From positions 419,886 through 483,885 of the forward strand of contig NZ_JAODAB010000001.1 in assembly GCF_025336485.1 (NCBI RefSeq): 64,000 nt of DNA, written 5' to 3'. Within the stretch, counting starts at the first letter, position 1, and every line of letters begins with the position of its first letter. The DNA is from Pseudomonas citri (lineage in GTDB: Bacteria; Pseudomonadota; Gammaproteobacteria; Pseudomonadales; Pseudomonadaceae). This document shows, piece by piece, positions 55,945 to 64,000 of the stretch. The position numbers and the translations under genes were made by a program. The notes below the pieces were generated by a model, which worked only from the letters and a program-made list of their open reading frames with translations, was not told the DNA's origin and searched no databases.

Positions 55945-56000
55945 GATTTCGCCTCTACGGCGGCCCTAGGCCGGAAACAGATGGAAGTAAGCTTGAAACC

Positions 56001-56030
56001 AAGATGGGGGCAGCGTTGAAAAAAAACAAG
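56001..56030 (-). promoter_or_regulatory. Sigma32-like heat-shock promoter of lon
   Basis: On the minus strand CTTGTT (56025-56030), a 14-nt spacer and CCCCCATCTT (56001-56010) match the heat-shock consensus of CTTGAA...CCCCATNT. It lies 57 bp before the lon start, so heat-shock induction of lon is supported directly by the sequence. Confidence 0.75.
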
Positions 56031-56160
56031 CGCAAAGGCTGATGTCAGCCCTGCTAAAAAGAAATAAAAGCCGTACGCAAGTCGGTGGTGAGGGGATTTA
56101 TCTCCGCCAGGCTGCGGGGCGGTGCAACGTTTCGCTAAATCCCTTTGCCACTCAAAAGCA

Positions 56161-56185
56161 AAGGGGCCCGAAGGCCCCTCCTTTT
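56161..56185 (-). terminator. Terminator after clpX
   Basis: AGGGGCC (56162-56168) and GGCCCCT (56173-56179) form a 7-bp stem with a CGAA loop. On the minus strand, the direction of clpX, it is followed by TTTGCTTTT. It separates clpX from lon. Confidence 0.78.
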
Positions 56186-56203
56186 GTTCCAACAACAGAA
56201 CGC

Positions 56204-57487
56204 TTAAGCGTCCGGTGCGGCCTTGGCAGCCGGCTCACTGTTCTCATAGATATACAGTGGCTTGGACTTACCTTCTATAACGCTTTCGTCGATCACGACT
56301 TTACTCACCCCGGATTGCGAGGGGATCTCATACATCGTGTCGAGCAATACACCTTCGAGGATCGAACGCAGCCCACGGGCACCGGTCTTACGCTCCAGGG
56401 CACGCTTGGCGACCGATTTCAACGCGTCGGAACGGAACTCCAGGTCGACGCTCTCCATCTCGAACAGTTTGGCATACTGCTTGGTCAGCGCATTCTTCGG
56501 CTCGGTCAGGATCTGCATCAATGCGGCTTCATCCAACTCGTCCAGCGTCGCCAGGACCGGCAAGCGACCCACGAACTCGGGGATCAGACCGAACTTGACC
56601 AAATCATCAGGTTCGACTTCACGCAGGGATTCGCCGACTTTCTTGCCCTCTTCCTTGCTGCGCACTTCGGCGTTGAAACCGATGCCACCACGGGTGGAAC
56701 GGTTCTGGATAACCTTCTCCAGGCCAGAGAACGCGCCGCCGCAGATGAACAAGATGTTGCGGGTATCGACTTGCAGGAATTCCTGCTGCGGATGCTTGCG
56801 ACCACCCTGGGGCGGAACGGAAGCGACCGTGCCTTCGATCAACTTGAGCAAGGCCTGCTGCACGCCCTCACCGGAAACATCCCGGGTGATGGACGGGTTG
56901 TCGGACTTGCGGGAAATCTTGTCGATTTCGTCGATGTAGACAATGCCCATCTGGGCTTTTTCTACATCGTAGTCGCACTTCTGCAACAACTTCTGAATGA
57001 TGTTCTCGACATCCTCGCCCACATAACCCGCCTCGGTAAGCGTGGTTGCATCGGCGATGGTAAACGGAACGTTCAGCAAGCGAGCCAGGGTTTCGGCAAG
57101 CAGGGTCTTACCCGAGCCTGTCGGACCGATCAGCAGGATGTTGCTCTTGCCGAGTTCGACCTCGTCATTCTTTTTGTCACGTTGGTTCAGGCGCTTGTAG
57201 TGGTTGTAAACCGCTACCGCCAGGACCTTTTTCGCGCGCTCCTGACCAATCACATACTGATCAAGGATGCCGCTGATTTCTTTAGGCGAAGGCAATTTAT
57301 GCGCGCTGCTTTCGGCCTGGGCTTCCTGCACCTCCTCGCGGATGATGTCATTGCACAGGTCGACGCACTCGTCGCAAATGAAGACCGAGGGGCCGGCAAT
57401 CAATTTGCGTACTTCATGCTGGCTTTTGCCACAGAAGGAGCAATAAAGCAGTTTGCCGTTGTCCTCGCCGTTGCGGGTGTCAGTCAT
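56204..57487 (-). CDS. clpX: ATP-dependent Clp protease ATP-binding subunit ClpX
   Basis: A 427-residue AAA+ unfoldase that feeds substrates to ClpP. The N-terminal zinc-binding domain carries the four cysteines ([12 protein letters not shown] ... [10 protein letters not shown]), Walker A is [15 protein letters not shown], Walker [11 protein letters not shown], and the ClpP-docking IGF-type loop is GGIGFNAEV. The start [14 protein letters not shown] at 57487 matches the family; the frame extends 11 codons upstream. Order with clpP is the standard one, 107 bp apart. Confidence 0.97.
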   Translation of the reverse strand: MTDTRNGEDNGKLLYCSFCGKSQHEVRKLIAGPSVFICDECVDLCNDIIREEVQEAQAESSAHKLPSPKEISGILDQYVIGQERAKKVLAVAVYNHYKRLNQRDKKNDEVELGKSNILLIGPTGSGKTLLAETLARLLNVPFTIADATTLTEAGYVGEDVENIIQKLLQKCDYDVEKAQMGIVYIDEIDKISRKSDNPSITRDVSGEGVQQALLKLIEGTVASVPPQGGRKHPQQEFLQVDTRNILFICGGAFSGLEKVIQNRSTRGGIGFNAEVRSKEEGKKVGESLREVEPDDLVKFGLIPEFVGRLPVLATLDELDEAALMQILTEPKNALTKQYAKLFEMESVDLEFRSDALKSVAKRALERKTGARGLRSILEGVLLDTMYEIPSQSGVSKVVIDESVIEGKSKPLYIYENSEPAAKAAPDA

Positions 57488-57594
57488 TCGATCGATCCAA
57501 ATCCGATAGGCTTGCAACACAAGATGAAGGCAATTGCGGGCTTTTTCAAGCCCGCAGGCGGCCGGTCATCCCAACCACCTGCATTTTGAGCGGC

Positions 57595-58236
57595 TTAGGC
57601 AGGCATTTGACGCTTGTTGATCACGGAGTCGATCAGGCCGTATTCGGCTGCACGCTCAGCGCTCATGAAGTTATCACGCTCGGTGTCACGCTCAATGGTT
57701 TCGAGGCTTTGGCCGGTGTGATGGGCCAGCAGCGAGTTCAGGCGCGAACGGATATGAAGGATTTCCTTGGCATGGATGTCGATGTCTGACGCCTGGCCTT
57801 GGAAACCACCCAATGGCTGGTGGATCATCATGCGCGAGTTAGGCAGGCAGTGACGCTTGCCCGCTGCGCCACCGGCGAGCAGGAAGGCGCCCATGCTGCA
57901 GGCCTGGCCGATGCAGATGGTGGAAACGTCCGGCTTGATGAACTGCATGGTGTCGTAGATCGACATGCCTGCAGTGACCGAACCGCCGGGGGAGTTGATG
58001 TACAGATGGATATCCTTGTCCGGGTTTTCCGCTTCAAGGAACAGCAATTGCGCCGCGACCAGGTTGGCCATGTAATCTTCAACGGGGCCAATCAGGAAAA
58101 TGACGCGCTCCTTGAGCAGGCGCGAGTAGATGTCATAGGCACGCTCGCCACGAGCAGACTGCTCGATAACCATCGGGACCAGGCCGCCTGCGGCCTGGAT
58201 GTCAGAGCTCTGCTGATAAAAAGAATTGCGGGACAT
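57595..58236 (-). CDS. clpP: ATP-dependent Clp protease proteolytic subunit ClpP
   Basis: A 213-residue tetradecameric serine peptidase. The nucleophile Ser114 is in [11 protein letters not shown], His139 in [11 protein letters not shown], and the triad Asp near residue 188 follows in [11 protein letters not shown]. It includes the typical short N-terminal propeptide-like segment before residue ~15. It is followed by clpX and preceded by tig, forming the conserved tig-clpP-clpX set. Confidence 0.97.
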   Translation of the reverse strand: MSRNSFYQQSSDIQAAGGLVPMVIEQSARGERAYDIYSRLLKERVIFLIGPVEDYMANLVAAQLLFLEAENPDKDIHLYINSPGGSVTAGMSIYDTMQFIKPDVSTICIGQACSMGAFLLAGGAAGKRHCLPNSRMMIHQPLGGFQGQASDIDIHAKEILHIRSRLNSLLAHHTGQSLETIERDTERDNFMSAERAAEYGLIDSVINKRQMPA

Positions 58237-58275
58237 GTCTCGCAGTCACTCCCAAATAGTTATGTCTTGAATACG

Positions 58276-58303
58276 CATAAGCCAGCACGAAGGCTGGCTT
58301 ATG
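58276..58303 (-). terminator. Hairpin between tig and clpP
   Basis: CATAAGCCAG and CTGGCTTATG form a perfect 10-bp stem with an 8-nt loop in the 93-bp gap. No U-tract follows, so it may attenuate rather than stop read-through from tig into clpP. Confidence 0.6.
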
Positions 58304-58329
58304 GGTGTGTATTTCTTACCGCAGAACAA

Positions 58330-59640
58330 TCAATCGGCTTGTGGAGCTTCCACCGGCTTGACCGCTTCTTCGTAAGAGACCGCTTTATCGGTCACGCTAG
58401 CTTTCTGCAGAACAGTATCCACAACTTGTTCTTCCAGCACAACCGAACGGACTTCGTTCAGTTGCTGCTCGTTCTTGTAGTACCAGGACACGACTTGCTC
58501 AGGTTCCTGGTAAGCCGAGGCCATTTCCTGGATCAACTCGCGGACGCGGGCTTCGTCAGGCTTGAGTTCGAACTGCTTGACCACTTCAGCAACGATCAGG
58601 CCCAGCACGACGCGGCGCTTGGCTTGCTCTTCGAACAGCTCGGCCGGCAGTTGGTCTGGCTTGATGTTGCCGCCGAACTGCTGGACAGCCTGTACACGCA
58701 GACGGTTGACTTCATTGTCCAGCAACGCTTTTGGCACTTCGATCGGGTTGGCGGCCAGCAGACCGTCCATGACCTGGTTCTTGACCTTGGACTTGATAGC
58801 CTGGCGCAGCTCACGCTCCATGTTCTTGCGAACTTCGGCACGGAAACCTTCCAGACCGGTTTCCTTGATACCGAACTGGGCAAAGAACTCTTCGTTCAGC
58901 TCAGGCAGTTTCGGCTCGGAAACGCTGTTGACGGTCACGGTGAACTCGGCGGCCTTGCCGGCCAGGTCCAGGTTCTGGTAATCCTCTGGGAAGGTCACGT
59001 TCAGTACGCGCTCTTCACCAGCCTTGGCGCCCACCAGGCCGTCTTCGAAGCCAGGAATCATGCGGCCGGAACCCAGCACCAGCTGGGTAGCCTTGGCGGA
59101 ACCACCAGCGAACACTTCACCGTCAACCTTGCCAACGAAGTCGATGTTCAGTTGATCTTCGTTCTGGGCAGCGCGATCGGCCACTTCGAAACGGGTGTTC
59201 TGCTTGCGCAGGATGTCCAGCATCTTGTCCAGGTCGGCATCGGTCACGTCAGCGCTCAGGCGCTCGACAGCGATCGATTCGAAACCGGCTACAGTGAACT
59301 CCGGGAACACTTCGAACGTAGCGACGTATTCCAGGTCCTTGCCTTTTTCCAGCACTTTAGGCTCGACGGACGGTGCGCCGGCCGGGTTCAGCTTCTGCTC
59401 GACGACCGCTTCGTAGAACGAAGACTGGATCACGTCGCCCACGGCTTCCTGACGCGCATCAGCCTCGTAACGCTGACGGATCACGCTCATAGGCACTTTG
59501 CCTGGGCGGAAACCTGGGATCTTGGCCTTTTGGGCAGTCTGCTGCAGACGCTTGTTGACCTGAGTCTCGATGCGCTCAGCCGGCACGGTGATGCTCATGC
59601 GGCGCTCAAGAGCAGAAGTATTTTCAACAGAAACTTGCAT
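58330..59640 (-). CDS. tig: Trigger factor
   Basis: A 436-residue ribosome-bound chaperone with prolyl isomerase activity. The N-terminal ribosome-binding domain includes [16 protein letters not shown] (the signature loop), the FKBP-type domain covers ~150-245 ([20 protein letters not shown]), and the remainder is the helical chaperone body. The ATG at 59640 follows GAGGAAT; the frame extends 20 codons upstream as a shadow. It is the first gene of the tig-clpP-clpX region. Confidence 0.97.
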   Translation of the reverse strand: MQVSVENTSALERRMSITVPAERIETQVNKRLQQTAQKAKIPGFRPGKVPMSVIRQRYEADARQEAVGDVIQSSFYEAVVEQKLNPAGAPSVEPKVLEKGKDLEYVATFEVFPEFTVAGFESIAVERLSADVTDADLDKMLDILRKQNTRFEVADRAAQNEDQLNIDFVGKVDGEVFAGGSAKATQLVLGSGRMIPGFEDGLVGAKAGEERVLNVTFPEDYQNLDLAGKAAEFTVTVNSVSEPKLPELNEEFFAQFGIKETGLEGFRAEVRKNMERELRQAIKSKVKNQVMDGLLAANPIEVPKALLDNEVNRLRVQAVQQFGGNIKPDQLPAELFEEQAKRRVVLGLIVAEVVKQFELKPDEARVRELIQEMASAYQEPEQVVSWYYKNEQQLNEVRSVVLEEQVVDTVLQKASVTDKAVSYEEAVKPVEAPQAD

Positions 59641-59841
59641 GGATATTCCTCGTTGCACAGACGTTGGCCGGGCGTTTCCCGCCCCCAGAATCAAGGGCAT
59701 GCATTCTAGTAGGTCAAACCCAAGAAGTCACCCTACTGAAACAGGCAGGAAACCGGCACCGAATTTAGAAGCGAAGGCAAACCGCCACGTCTTCCCCGGA
59801 TTGCAAAATACAGGTCACTCCAACCAAGGGCCTGCCATAAC

Positions 59842-59859
59842 GCTTCTATATATAGAAGC
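59842..59859. promoter_or_regulatory. 18-bp palindrome upstream of tig
   Basis: GCTTCTATATATAGAAGC is a perfect dyad in the 402-bp gap between tig and the tRNA cluster. The gap shows no gene; its other features are the tRNA terminator at 59983-60016 and AT-rich promoter-like DNA. The dyad could be an operator or a terminator stem; its role is open. Confidence 0.4.
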
Positions 59860-59982
59860 ACTCTACCTGCACCCCTGACCGCCAACCCCACAAGGAGACC
59901 AACGGGGCCTGCCGCGCATCATCACGTAACACAATCGTGACAACCCACTGTCGGCGCCGGACACGAAACCACCGAAAACAAA

Positions 59983-60016
59983 AACGGCGCAGCCCCCTTT
60001 CAGGTACTGCGCCGTT
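59983..60016 (-). terminator. Terminator of the tRNA operon
   Basis: AACGGCGCAG and CTGCGCCGTT form a perfect 10-bp stem with a 14-nt loop. On the minus strand a TTTTTGTTTTC run follows, so this is a clear Rho-independent terminator after tRNA-Leu. Confidence 0.85.
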
Positions 60017-60042
60017 CTCTGCTATCTATATAGCGACTTGTT

Positions 60043-60127
60043 TGGTGCGGACGGAGAGACTCGAACTCTCACACCTTGCGGCGCTGGAACCTAAATCCAG
60101 TGTGTCTACCAATTCCACCACATCCGC
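60043..60127 (-). tRNA. tRNA-Leu (anticodon UAG)
   Basis: 85 nt on the minus strand, beginning GCGGATGTGGTGGAATTGGT and ending in encoded CCA. The anticodon arm CTGGA-TTTAGGT-TCCAG gives UAG, a long variable arm is typical of leucine tRNAs, and the T loop GTTCGAGTC is intact. It is last in the Arg-His-Leu operon. Confidence 0.97.
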
Positions 60128-60146
60128 GTATCAAGCTTTTAAAGCA

Positions 60147-60175
60147 AAGGCGCCAGATGGTTAGATCTGGCGCCT
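60147..60175 (-). terminator. Hairpin between tRNA-His and tRNA-Leu
   Basis: AAGGCGCCAGAT and ATCTGGCGCCTT form a 12-bp stem with a 5-nt loop in the spacer, followed on the minus strand by TTGCTTTAAAAG. It may be a partial terminator or a processing hairpin within the tRNA precursor. Confidence 0.6.
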
Positions 60176-60184
60176 TCTAGAATA

Positions 60185-60260
60185 TGGGGTGGACGATGGG
60201 GATCGAACCCACGACAACGGGAGTCACAATCCCGTGCTCTACCAACTGAGCTACGCCCAC
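60185..60260 (-). tRNA. tRNA-His (anticodon GUG)
   Basis: 76 nt on the minus strand, GTGGGCGTAGCTCAGTTGG to encoded CCA. The anticodon loop TTGTGAC gives GUG. The base before it is G, providing the histidine-specific G-1 that pairs with discriminator C. T-arm GGGTTCGATCC is intact. Confidence 0.97.
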
Positions 60261-60301
60261 CATATTGCCTTGTTGCGTTACTTGTGCCAAAGCTGCCTAA
60301 T

Positions 60302-60378
60302 TGGCGCACCCGGCAGGACTCGAACCTGCGACCATCCGCTTAGAAGGCGGATGCTCTATCCAGCTGAGCTACGGGCGC
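60302..60378 (-). tRNA. tRNA-Arg (anticodon UCU)
   Basis: 77 nt on the minus strand, GCGCCCGTAGCTCAGCTGG to encoded CCA. The anticodon arm CCGCC-TTCTAAG-CGG gives UCU, reading the rare AGA/AGG codons. It is first in the operon, whose promoter lies at 60502-60528. Confidence 0.97.
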
Positions 60379-60501
60379 CTTTTTAATCTGTATTCTTGGA
60401 CGATTACAAACTAAGTGCTTTCAGTTTTGCCGAATTGAAACAACCAACTCCGCTCAACCTTCTCAACCAGTGCTAGGCTGTGCCCGACAAGTGCGACAAA
60501 T

Positions 60502-60528
60502 GTTATAGACGGCCCGATAGGTCGTCAA
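60502..60528 (-). promoter_or_regulatory. Sigma70-type promoter of the tRNA operon
   Basis: On the minus strand TTGACG (60523-60528) and TATAAC (60502-60507), spacer 15, with an A/T-rich upstream element (a run of A and T at 60530-60556) and a GC-rich discriminator, fit a stringent-type stable-RNA promoter. Transcription would start about 117 bp before tRNA-Arg. Confidence 0.65.
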
Positions 60529-60659
60529 CTCTTTTTTAAAAAAAATTCATTTAATTAAAGGGCTTAGGGGAATTTGCAGACCAAGCGCCTTTGCCCTCAC
60601 GGCTTTGCATGCGAGAATGCGCTCTCTTTTTTTCCCCTCTCGATGGTTAACCACGCGCA

Positions 60660-61514
60660 ATGACTGCACAACTTATCGACGGCAAATCGATCGCCGCCAG
60701 CCTGCGCCAGCAGATCGCCCAACGAGTCGCCGAGCGTCGCCAGCAAGGCCTGCGCACGCCCGGCCTTGCGGTGATCCTGGTCGGCAGCGATCCTGCCTCT
60801 CAGGTTTATGTCTCGCACAAGCGTAAAGACTGTGAAGAGGTCGGCTTCCTTTCCCAGGCCTACGACCTGCCTTCCGAAACCACCCAGCAAGCGTTGGCCG
60901 ATCTGATCGATCGCCTGAACGACGACCCGAGTATCGACGGCGTCCTGCTGCAACTACCTCTGCCTGAACACCTCGACGCCTCCAAACTGCTCGAGCGCAT
61001 TCGCCCGGACAAGGACGTCGACGGCTTCCATCCTTATAACGTCGGCCGCCTGGCCCAGCGCATCCCGCTGCTGCGCCCTTGCACCCCCAAAGGCATCATG
61101 ACCTTGCTGGAGAGCACTGGCGTGGACCTGTACGGCCTGGATGCCGTGGTCGTGGGCGCGTCCAATATCGTCGGTCGACCGATGGCCATGGAGCTGCTGC
61201 TCGCTGGCTGCACCGTCACCGTGACCCACCGCTTCACCAAGGACCTGGCCGGCCACATCGGGCGTGCCGACCTGGTCGTGGTTGCCGCTGGCAAACCTGG
61301 CCTGGTCAAGGGCGAGTGGATCAAAGAAGGCGCCATCGTCATCGACGTGGGTATCAACCGCCAGGAAGACGGCAAGCTGGTCGGCGATGTGGTCTACGAG
61401 ACCGCCCTGCCCCGCGCCAGCTGGATCACTCCAGTACCTGGCGGCGTGGGTCCGATGACCCGTGCCTGCCTGCTGGAAAACACGTTGTACGCGGCAGAGA
61501 CGCTGCATAGCTGA
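60660..61514 (+). CDS. folD: Methylenetetrahydrofolate dehydrogenase / cyclohydrolase
   Basis: A 284-residue bifunctional enzyme interconverting methylene-, methenyl- and formyl-tetrahydrofolate with NADP. Motifs: [13 protein letters not shown] (catalytic Tyr and Lys, ~48-60), [11 protein letters not shown], the Rossmann part [18 protein letters not shown] and the C-terminal [19 protein letters not shown]. It is transcribed away from the tRNA operon, the usual Pseudomonas order. Confidence 0.97.
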   Translation: MTAQLIDGKSIAASLRQQIAQRVAERRQQGLRTPGLAVILVGSDPASQVYVSHKRKDCEEVGFLSQAYDLPSETTQQALADLIDRLNDDPSIDGVLLQLPLPEHLDASKLLERIRPDKDVDGFHPYNVGRLAQRIPLLRPCTPKGIMTLLESTGVDLYGLDAVVVGASNIVGRPMAMELLLAGCTVTVTHRFTKDLAGHIGRADLVVVAAGKPGLVKGEWIKEGAIVIDVGINRQEDGKLVGDVVYETALPRASWITPVPGGVGPMTRACLLENTLYAAETLHS

Positions 61515-61534
61515 TACACGTCAAGCAAGACCCG

Positions 61535-61622
61535 GTGGGAGCGAGCGTGCTCGCGATGGCGGTGGATCGGCCAGCCTTAAGGTTGACTGACTCACGGTTA
61601 TCGCAAGCAAACTCGCTCCCAC
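61535..61622. repeat. REPIN (diverged REP doublet)
   Basis: GTGGGAGCGAGCGTGCTCGC (start 61535) and its inverted partner ATCGCAAGCAAACTCGCTCC (61600-61622) form a REP doublet with three mismatches between arms, separated by 42 nt. It lies between folD and pbpG. Confidence 0.82.
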
Positions 61623-61782
61623 CGTTGTTTTTGTCGCCGGATCCCCCTCCATTAAATTTTATTTATCCGCAAGCCCGGACGGCACGGGCATATAGCGCAG
61701 TCGTCGCCCATACTCATAAAATGCGACGCTTTTTCCAAAGCCGCTGCTGAAAAGCTCCTTCAACTCCATCGAGTCTACTCGC

Positions 61783-62721
61783 GTGAAAATCCGTCGTTCG
61801 ATCCTCAGCCTGCTCTTTGCTTTCATAGGCCCTTTTATCACGCAAAACGTCGATGCACAGGAGACCATCGCTGCACCACGCGACACATCCAGACTGCAGG
61901 TCGCCTCGGGCAGCGCGATACTGCTGGATTTGCAGAGCGACAAGGTCGTTTATTCAAGCAACCCGGACGTGGTGGTGCCCATCGCTTCAGTGACCAAGTT
62001 GATGACCGGCCTGATCGTGCTCGATGCCAAGCAAAACCTGGACGAATACATCCCCATTACCATCGCCAACACCCCTGAAATGAAAGGGGTATTTTCCAGG
62101 GTCAAGCTCAACAGCGAACTGTCGCGCCGCGAGGTGCTGCTGATCGCCCTCATGTCTTCGGAAAACCGCGCCGCCGCCAGCCTCGCCCATCACTATCCGG
62201 GCGGTTATGCCGCCTTCATCGCCGCCATGAACGCCAAGGCGAAGGCACTGGGGATGACCAGCACCCACTATGTCGAGCCCACCGGGCTGTCGATTCACAA
62301 CGTGTCCACTGCCCGCGACCTGACCAAGCTGCTGATTGCCGCGCGCAAGTATCCACTGCTGAGTGAGCTGAGCACCACCAAGGAAAAGACCGTTACCTTC
62401 CGCAAACCGGTATATAGCCTGGGCTTTCGCAACACCGATCACTTGATCCACAAGGCTAACTGGGACATTCAGTTGACCAAGACCGGCTTCACCAACGAGG
62501 CCGGCCACTGCCTGGTGCTGGTAACCAAGATGAGCAATCGGCCAATGGCACTGGTGATCCTCGATGCCTACGGCAAATACACCCATTTCGCCGATGCCAG
62601 CCGGATCCGCAACTGGGTAGAAACGGGCAAGAGTGCCGACGTGCCGGCGGTGGCGCTGCAATATAAAGCAGCCAAGAATCTCAAGAGCCGCCAGAGTGGC
62701 GTGACGGAAGCGTCCAAATAA
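61783..62721 (+). CDS. pbpG: D-alanyl-D-alanine endopeptidase (PBP7)
   Basis: A 312-residue low-molecular-weight penicillin-binding protein, cleaving D-Ala-mDAP crosslinks in periplasmic peptidoglycan. A signal peptide covers ~1-25 ([17 protein letters not shown]). The S-x-x-K motif is Ser69-Lys72 (PIASVTKLM), S-x-N is in MSSENRAA and K-T-G in LTKTGFTNE. It starts with GTG at 61783. A terminator follows at 62727. Confidence 0.93.
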   Translation: MKIRRSILSLLFAFIGPFITQNVDAQETIAAPRDTSRLQVASGSAILLDLQSDKVVYSSNPDVVVPIASVTKLMTGLIVLDAKQNLDEYIPITIANTPEMKGVFSRVKLNSELSRREVLLIALMSSENRAAASLAHHYPGGYAAFIAAMNAKAKALGMTSTHYVEPTGLSIHNVSTARDLTKLLIAARKYPLLSELSTTKEKTVTFRKPVYSLGFRNTDHLIHKANWDIQLTKTGFTNEAGHCLVLVTKMSNRPMALVILDAYGKYTHFADASRIRNWVETGKSADVPAVALQYKAAKNLKSRQSGVTEASK

Positions 62722-62726
62722 ACCAC

Positions 62727-62760
62727 AAGGAAAAGCCCCTACCATCCGGGGCTTTTCCTT
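62727..62760. terminator. Bidirectional terminator after pbpG
   Basis: AAGGAAAAGCCCC and GGGGCTTTTCCTT form a perfect 13-bp stem with an 8-nt loop, with the T-run inside the stem arm on each strand. It separates pbpG from the convergent lipoprotein gene. Confidence 0.85.
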
Positions 62761-62861
62761 GTTTCAAGGCTTCAGATCATCCATCGGATCGTAGGGCCTG
62801 GATTTTTACGTGCCGTACCCTTGTCCAAGGGTGCCTTGCAAGTGACGAACGCAACAAACGA

Positions 62862-63539
62862 TCACTGCGCAGCGCCCAGGGCCTTGGTGGCTCGCGCCGC
62901 CGCTTGCTCCTGCCCTGCCCCGGCCAATTCCTCCGCAGCCTTGAGCCAGCGCTGCGCGTCGACGTTGGCCGGAAGCTGCGTGGGTTTCTGGAGCAACACC
63001 GCCCAGCCACCTGCGTCTTGGAAGTACGATTCGAAAGCGCTGAAGCTCATCGACTCCCGACGATTCGTGCCTGCTCGCAGCAAGACCGTCTGTTTCTGGC
63101 GGTTATAGCCGACGAGGACGCCATAGCGTATCTCGGGCCAGAACGATGAGCCCTCGGCGTAGCGCACCAGGACGGGATAACCTGCAGCGACCTGCTCCAA
63201 CAGCATAGGTAACCTGGCACGCAAGGGGTACACCACCAACCCATACTCGCGCGCCAAGGTTGGCATGCTCTGCTGCAAATCGCTTTCGCCACCCGGCAAG
63301 TGCAAGGGTTTCTCCAGCAGCCCCGGCGTGATCACAGTGCCTTGATACGTCAGCAGGGCCGCCAGGGACTGCGGGGCGCCCTGGTACATTTCGCCGCGAT
63401 AGAACGGCACGCTGTTGAGCTCCACCCGTTCGGGCAGGCGCTGGATCAGCGGCGACACACTGCCTGCGCAACCCGCCAGGGCCGCGAGACAGGCCGTCGC
63501 CAGCATCAGGGATCGAAAAGATGAAATGACTGGCAACAT
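62862..63539 (-). CDS. C39-peptidase-like lipoprotein without catalytic residues
   Basis: A 225-residue lipoprotein. The signal peptide ends in a lipobox with Cys24 (LAALAGCAGS). The body resembles a C39-type papain fold (VPFYRGEMYQGAPQSLAALLTYQG; IRYGVLVGYNRQKQTVLLRAG), but the catalytic Cys expected in a QCGP motif is Gly54 (QGAP) and the His expected before the VVGY-like strand is Arg (EIRYGVLVGYN). It is probably a binding domain rather than a protease. A helical tail of ~45 residues follows. The transmembrane gene upstream runs the other way. Confidence 0.75.
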   Translation of the reverse strand: MLPVISSFRSLMLATACLAALAGCAGSVSPLIQRLPERVELNSVPFYRGEMYQGAPQSLAALLTYQGTVITPGLLEKPLHLPGGESDLQQSMPTLAREYGLVVYPLRARLPMLLEQVAAGYPVLVRYAEGSSFWPEIRYGVLVGYNRQKQTVLLRAGTNRRESMSFSAFESYFQDAGGWAVLLQKPTQLPANVDAQRWLKAAEELAGAGQEQAAARATKALGAAQ

Positions 63540-63751
63540 GTTGACTCTCTTTCAGGCACCTGGCCTTGGGCCGTCGATCATAAGTCGCCCACCGCCCCGG
63601 GTATAGCCTTGAGCAGCAGATCGGCCATCCCGATAGAACGAACCCATTGGTTCTTGACCGGGGTCAATCGATTGCCTGCAACACTTGGCCGACTAGACTG
63701 TCCCTTATACGCAGCGTGCAATGCCCGGAATTCGGGCAGAAGGAGGCACAG

Positions 63752-63910
63752 ATGGGCCTGACAACGACAATTCTGATGCTGATATTCGGCTGGCTGAGTG
63801 TGGCGGCCGCCATGCTATGGGGTGTGCTGCGTATTACCCGTCGCCATCATCACGTACCAGCACGGCCATCGGACAAAACCGCAAAGCCAGCCCACGCTGC
63901 CGTGCACTGA
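63752..63910 (+). CDS. 52-residue single-pass membrane protein
   Basis: A short gene with an excellent ribosome site (AAGGAGG, 6 nt before the ATG). Residues ~5-25 form one transmembrane helix (TILMLIFGWLSVAAAMLWGVL), followed by a basic, His-rich tail (RITRRHHHVPARPSDK). The orientation would put the tail in the cytoplasm. I do not recognise the family. A promoter-like TTGGCC...TTATAC lies about 35-60 bp upstream. Confidence 0.7.
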   Translation: MGLTTTILMLIFGWLSVAAAMLWGVLRITRRHHHVPARPSDKTAKPAHAAVH

Positions 63911-64000
63911 ATACATCCCCATGAAAATCTATGGTCACCCCCATTTTTGCAATACTGATTAACGGGTGGTGTGGTTGGCTTGCTTAAATCTATCCGGCGT
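63911..64000. other. End of window without recognisable gene
   Basis: The last 90 bp hold no start with a ribosome site and no clear repeat. They may be the leader of a gene beyond the window. Confidence 0.4.

Noticed and set aside
57799..59709. 636-codon plus-strand open frame opposite tig and clpP
   Set aside because: It spans two real genes on the other strand and has no start site or family motif.

Overview
The window is a high-GC, gene-dense chromosome segment of a fluorescent-type Pseudomonas. The evidence is gene order (tig-clpP-clpX-lon-hupB-ppiD beside a tRNA Leu-His-Arg cluster and folD), two Pseudomonas regulatory RNAs (a CrcZ/CrcY-type RNA and a PrrF-type RNA), a complete liu leucine/isovalerate degradation locus, and REP/REPIN repeats of the GTGGGAGC...GCTCGCGAT type. 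I see no rRNA, prophage, CRISPR array or complete IS transposase.

Layout. 1-4.1 kb: the end of a gene cut by the window edge, an exported esterase, a rhodanese and a divergent FtrA-like regulator, then cobF with a histidine-phosphatase gene. 4.3-11.5 kb: a one-directional catabolic cluster of unknown substrate (RpiR regulator, isochorismatase-fold hydrolase, glutamine-synthetase-like ligase, N-formylglutamate-amidohydrolase-like enzyme, APC permease, two arginine N-succinyltransferase-like subunits). 11.7-14 kb: a PEP-mutase-fold decarboxylase, a REPIN, an acyl-CoA dehydrogenase and its divergent LysR regulator. 15.1-24.7 kb: the liu region, with liuR-liuE, the CrcY-type RNA behind a sigma54 promoter, an acyl-CoA synthetase, and liuABCD behind two palindromic LiuR-type operators.

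24.7-30.7 kb: an S24-type regulator lacking its serine nucleophile, a DUF6124 gene abutting a MITE, a Fur-box-controlled PrrF RNA, an M14 carboxypeptidase, and a redox module (membrane cytochrome b, exported catalase-like peroxidase, divergent ECF sigma and anti-sigma genes) joined by two mirror-image ECF-type promoters. 30.7-38.3 kb: an IclR regulator and a Pot-type ABC importer interleaved with a three-subunit HcnABC-like flavin dehydrogenase, best read as uptake and oxidation of an unknown amino-acid or opine-like compound.

38.4-50.8 kb: mixed genes, including a leucine-rich-repeat kinase, a YebC protein, an orphan short VgrG, cytochrome b561, a D-cysteine desulfhydrase-like enzyme, fadH, a DUF3422 membrane protein, a nitrilase-fold protein lacking its catalytic Cys and Lys, an AraC regulator, a 28-residue acidic microprotein and a DUF2242 lipoprotein. 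51-61.5 kb: the conserved proteostasis block, with a cloverleaf-like RNA between hupB and ppiD, then the tRNA operon and folD. 61.5-64 kb: a REPIN, pbpG, a C39-like lipoprotein without catalytic residues, and a 52-residue membrane protein.

The most promising poorly described systems are the two catabolic clusters, the ECF-controlled catalase/cytochrome module and the cloverleaf RNA. All functions are read from sequence alone; no database search was possible.
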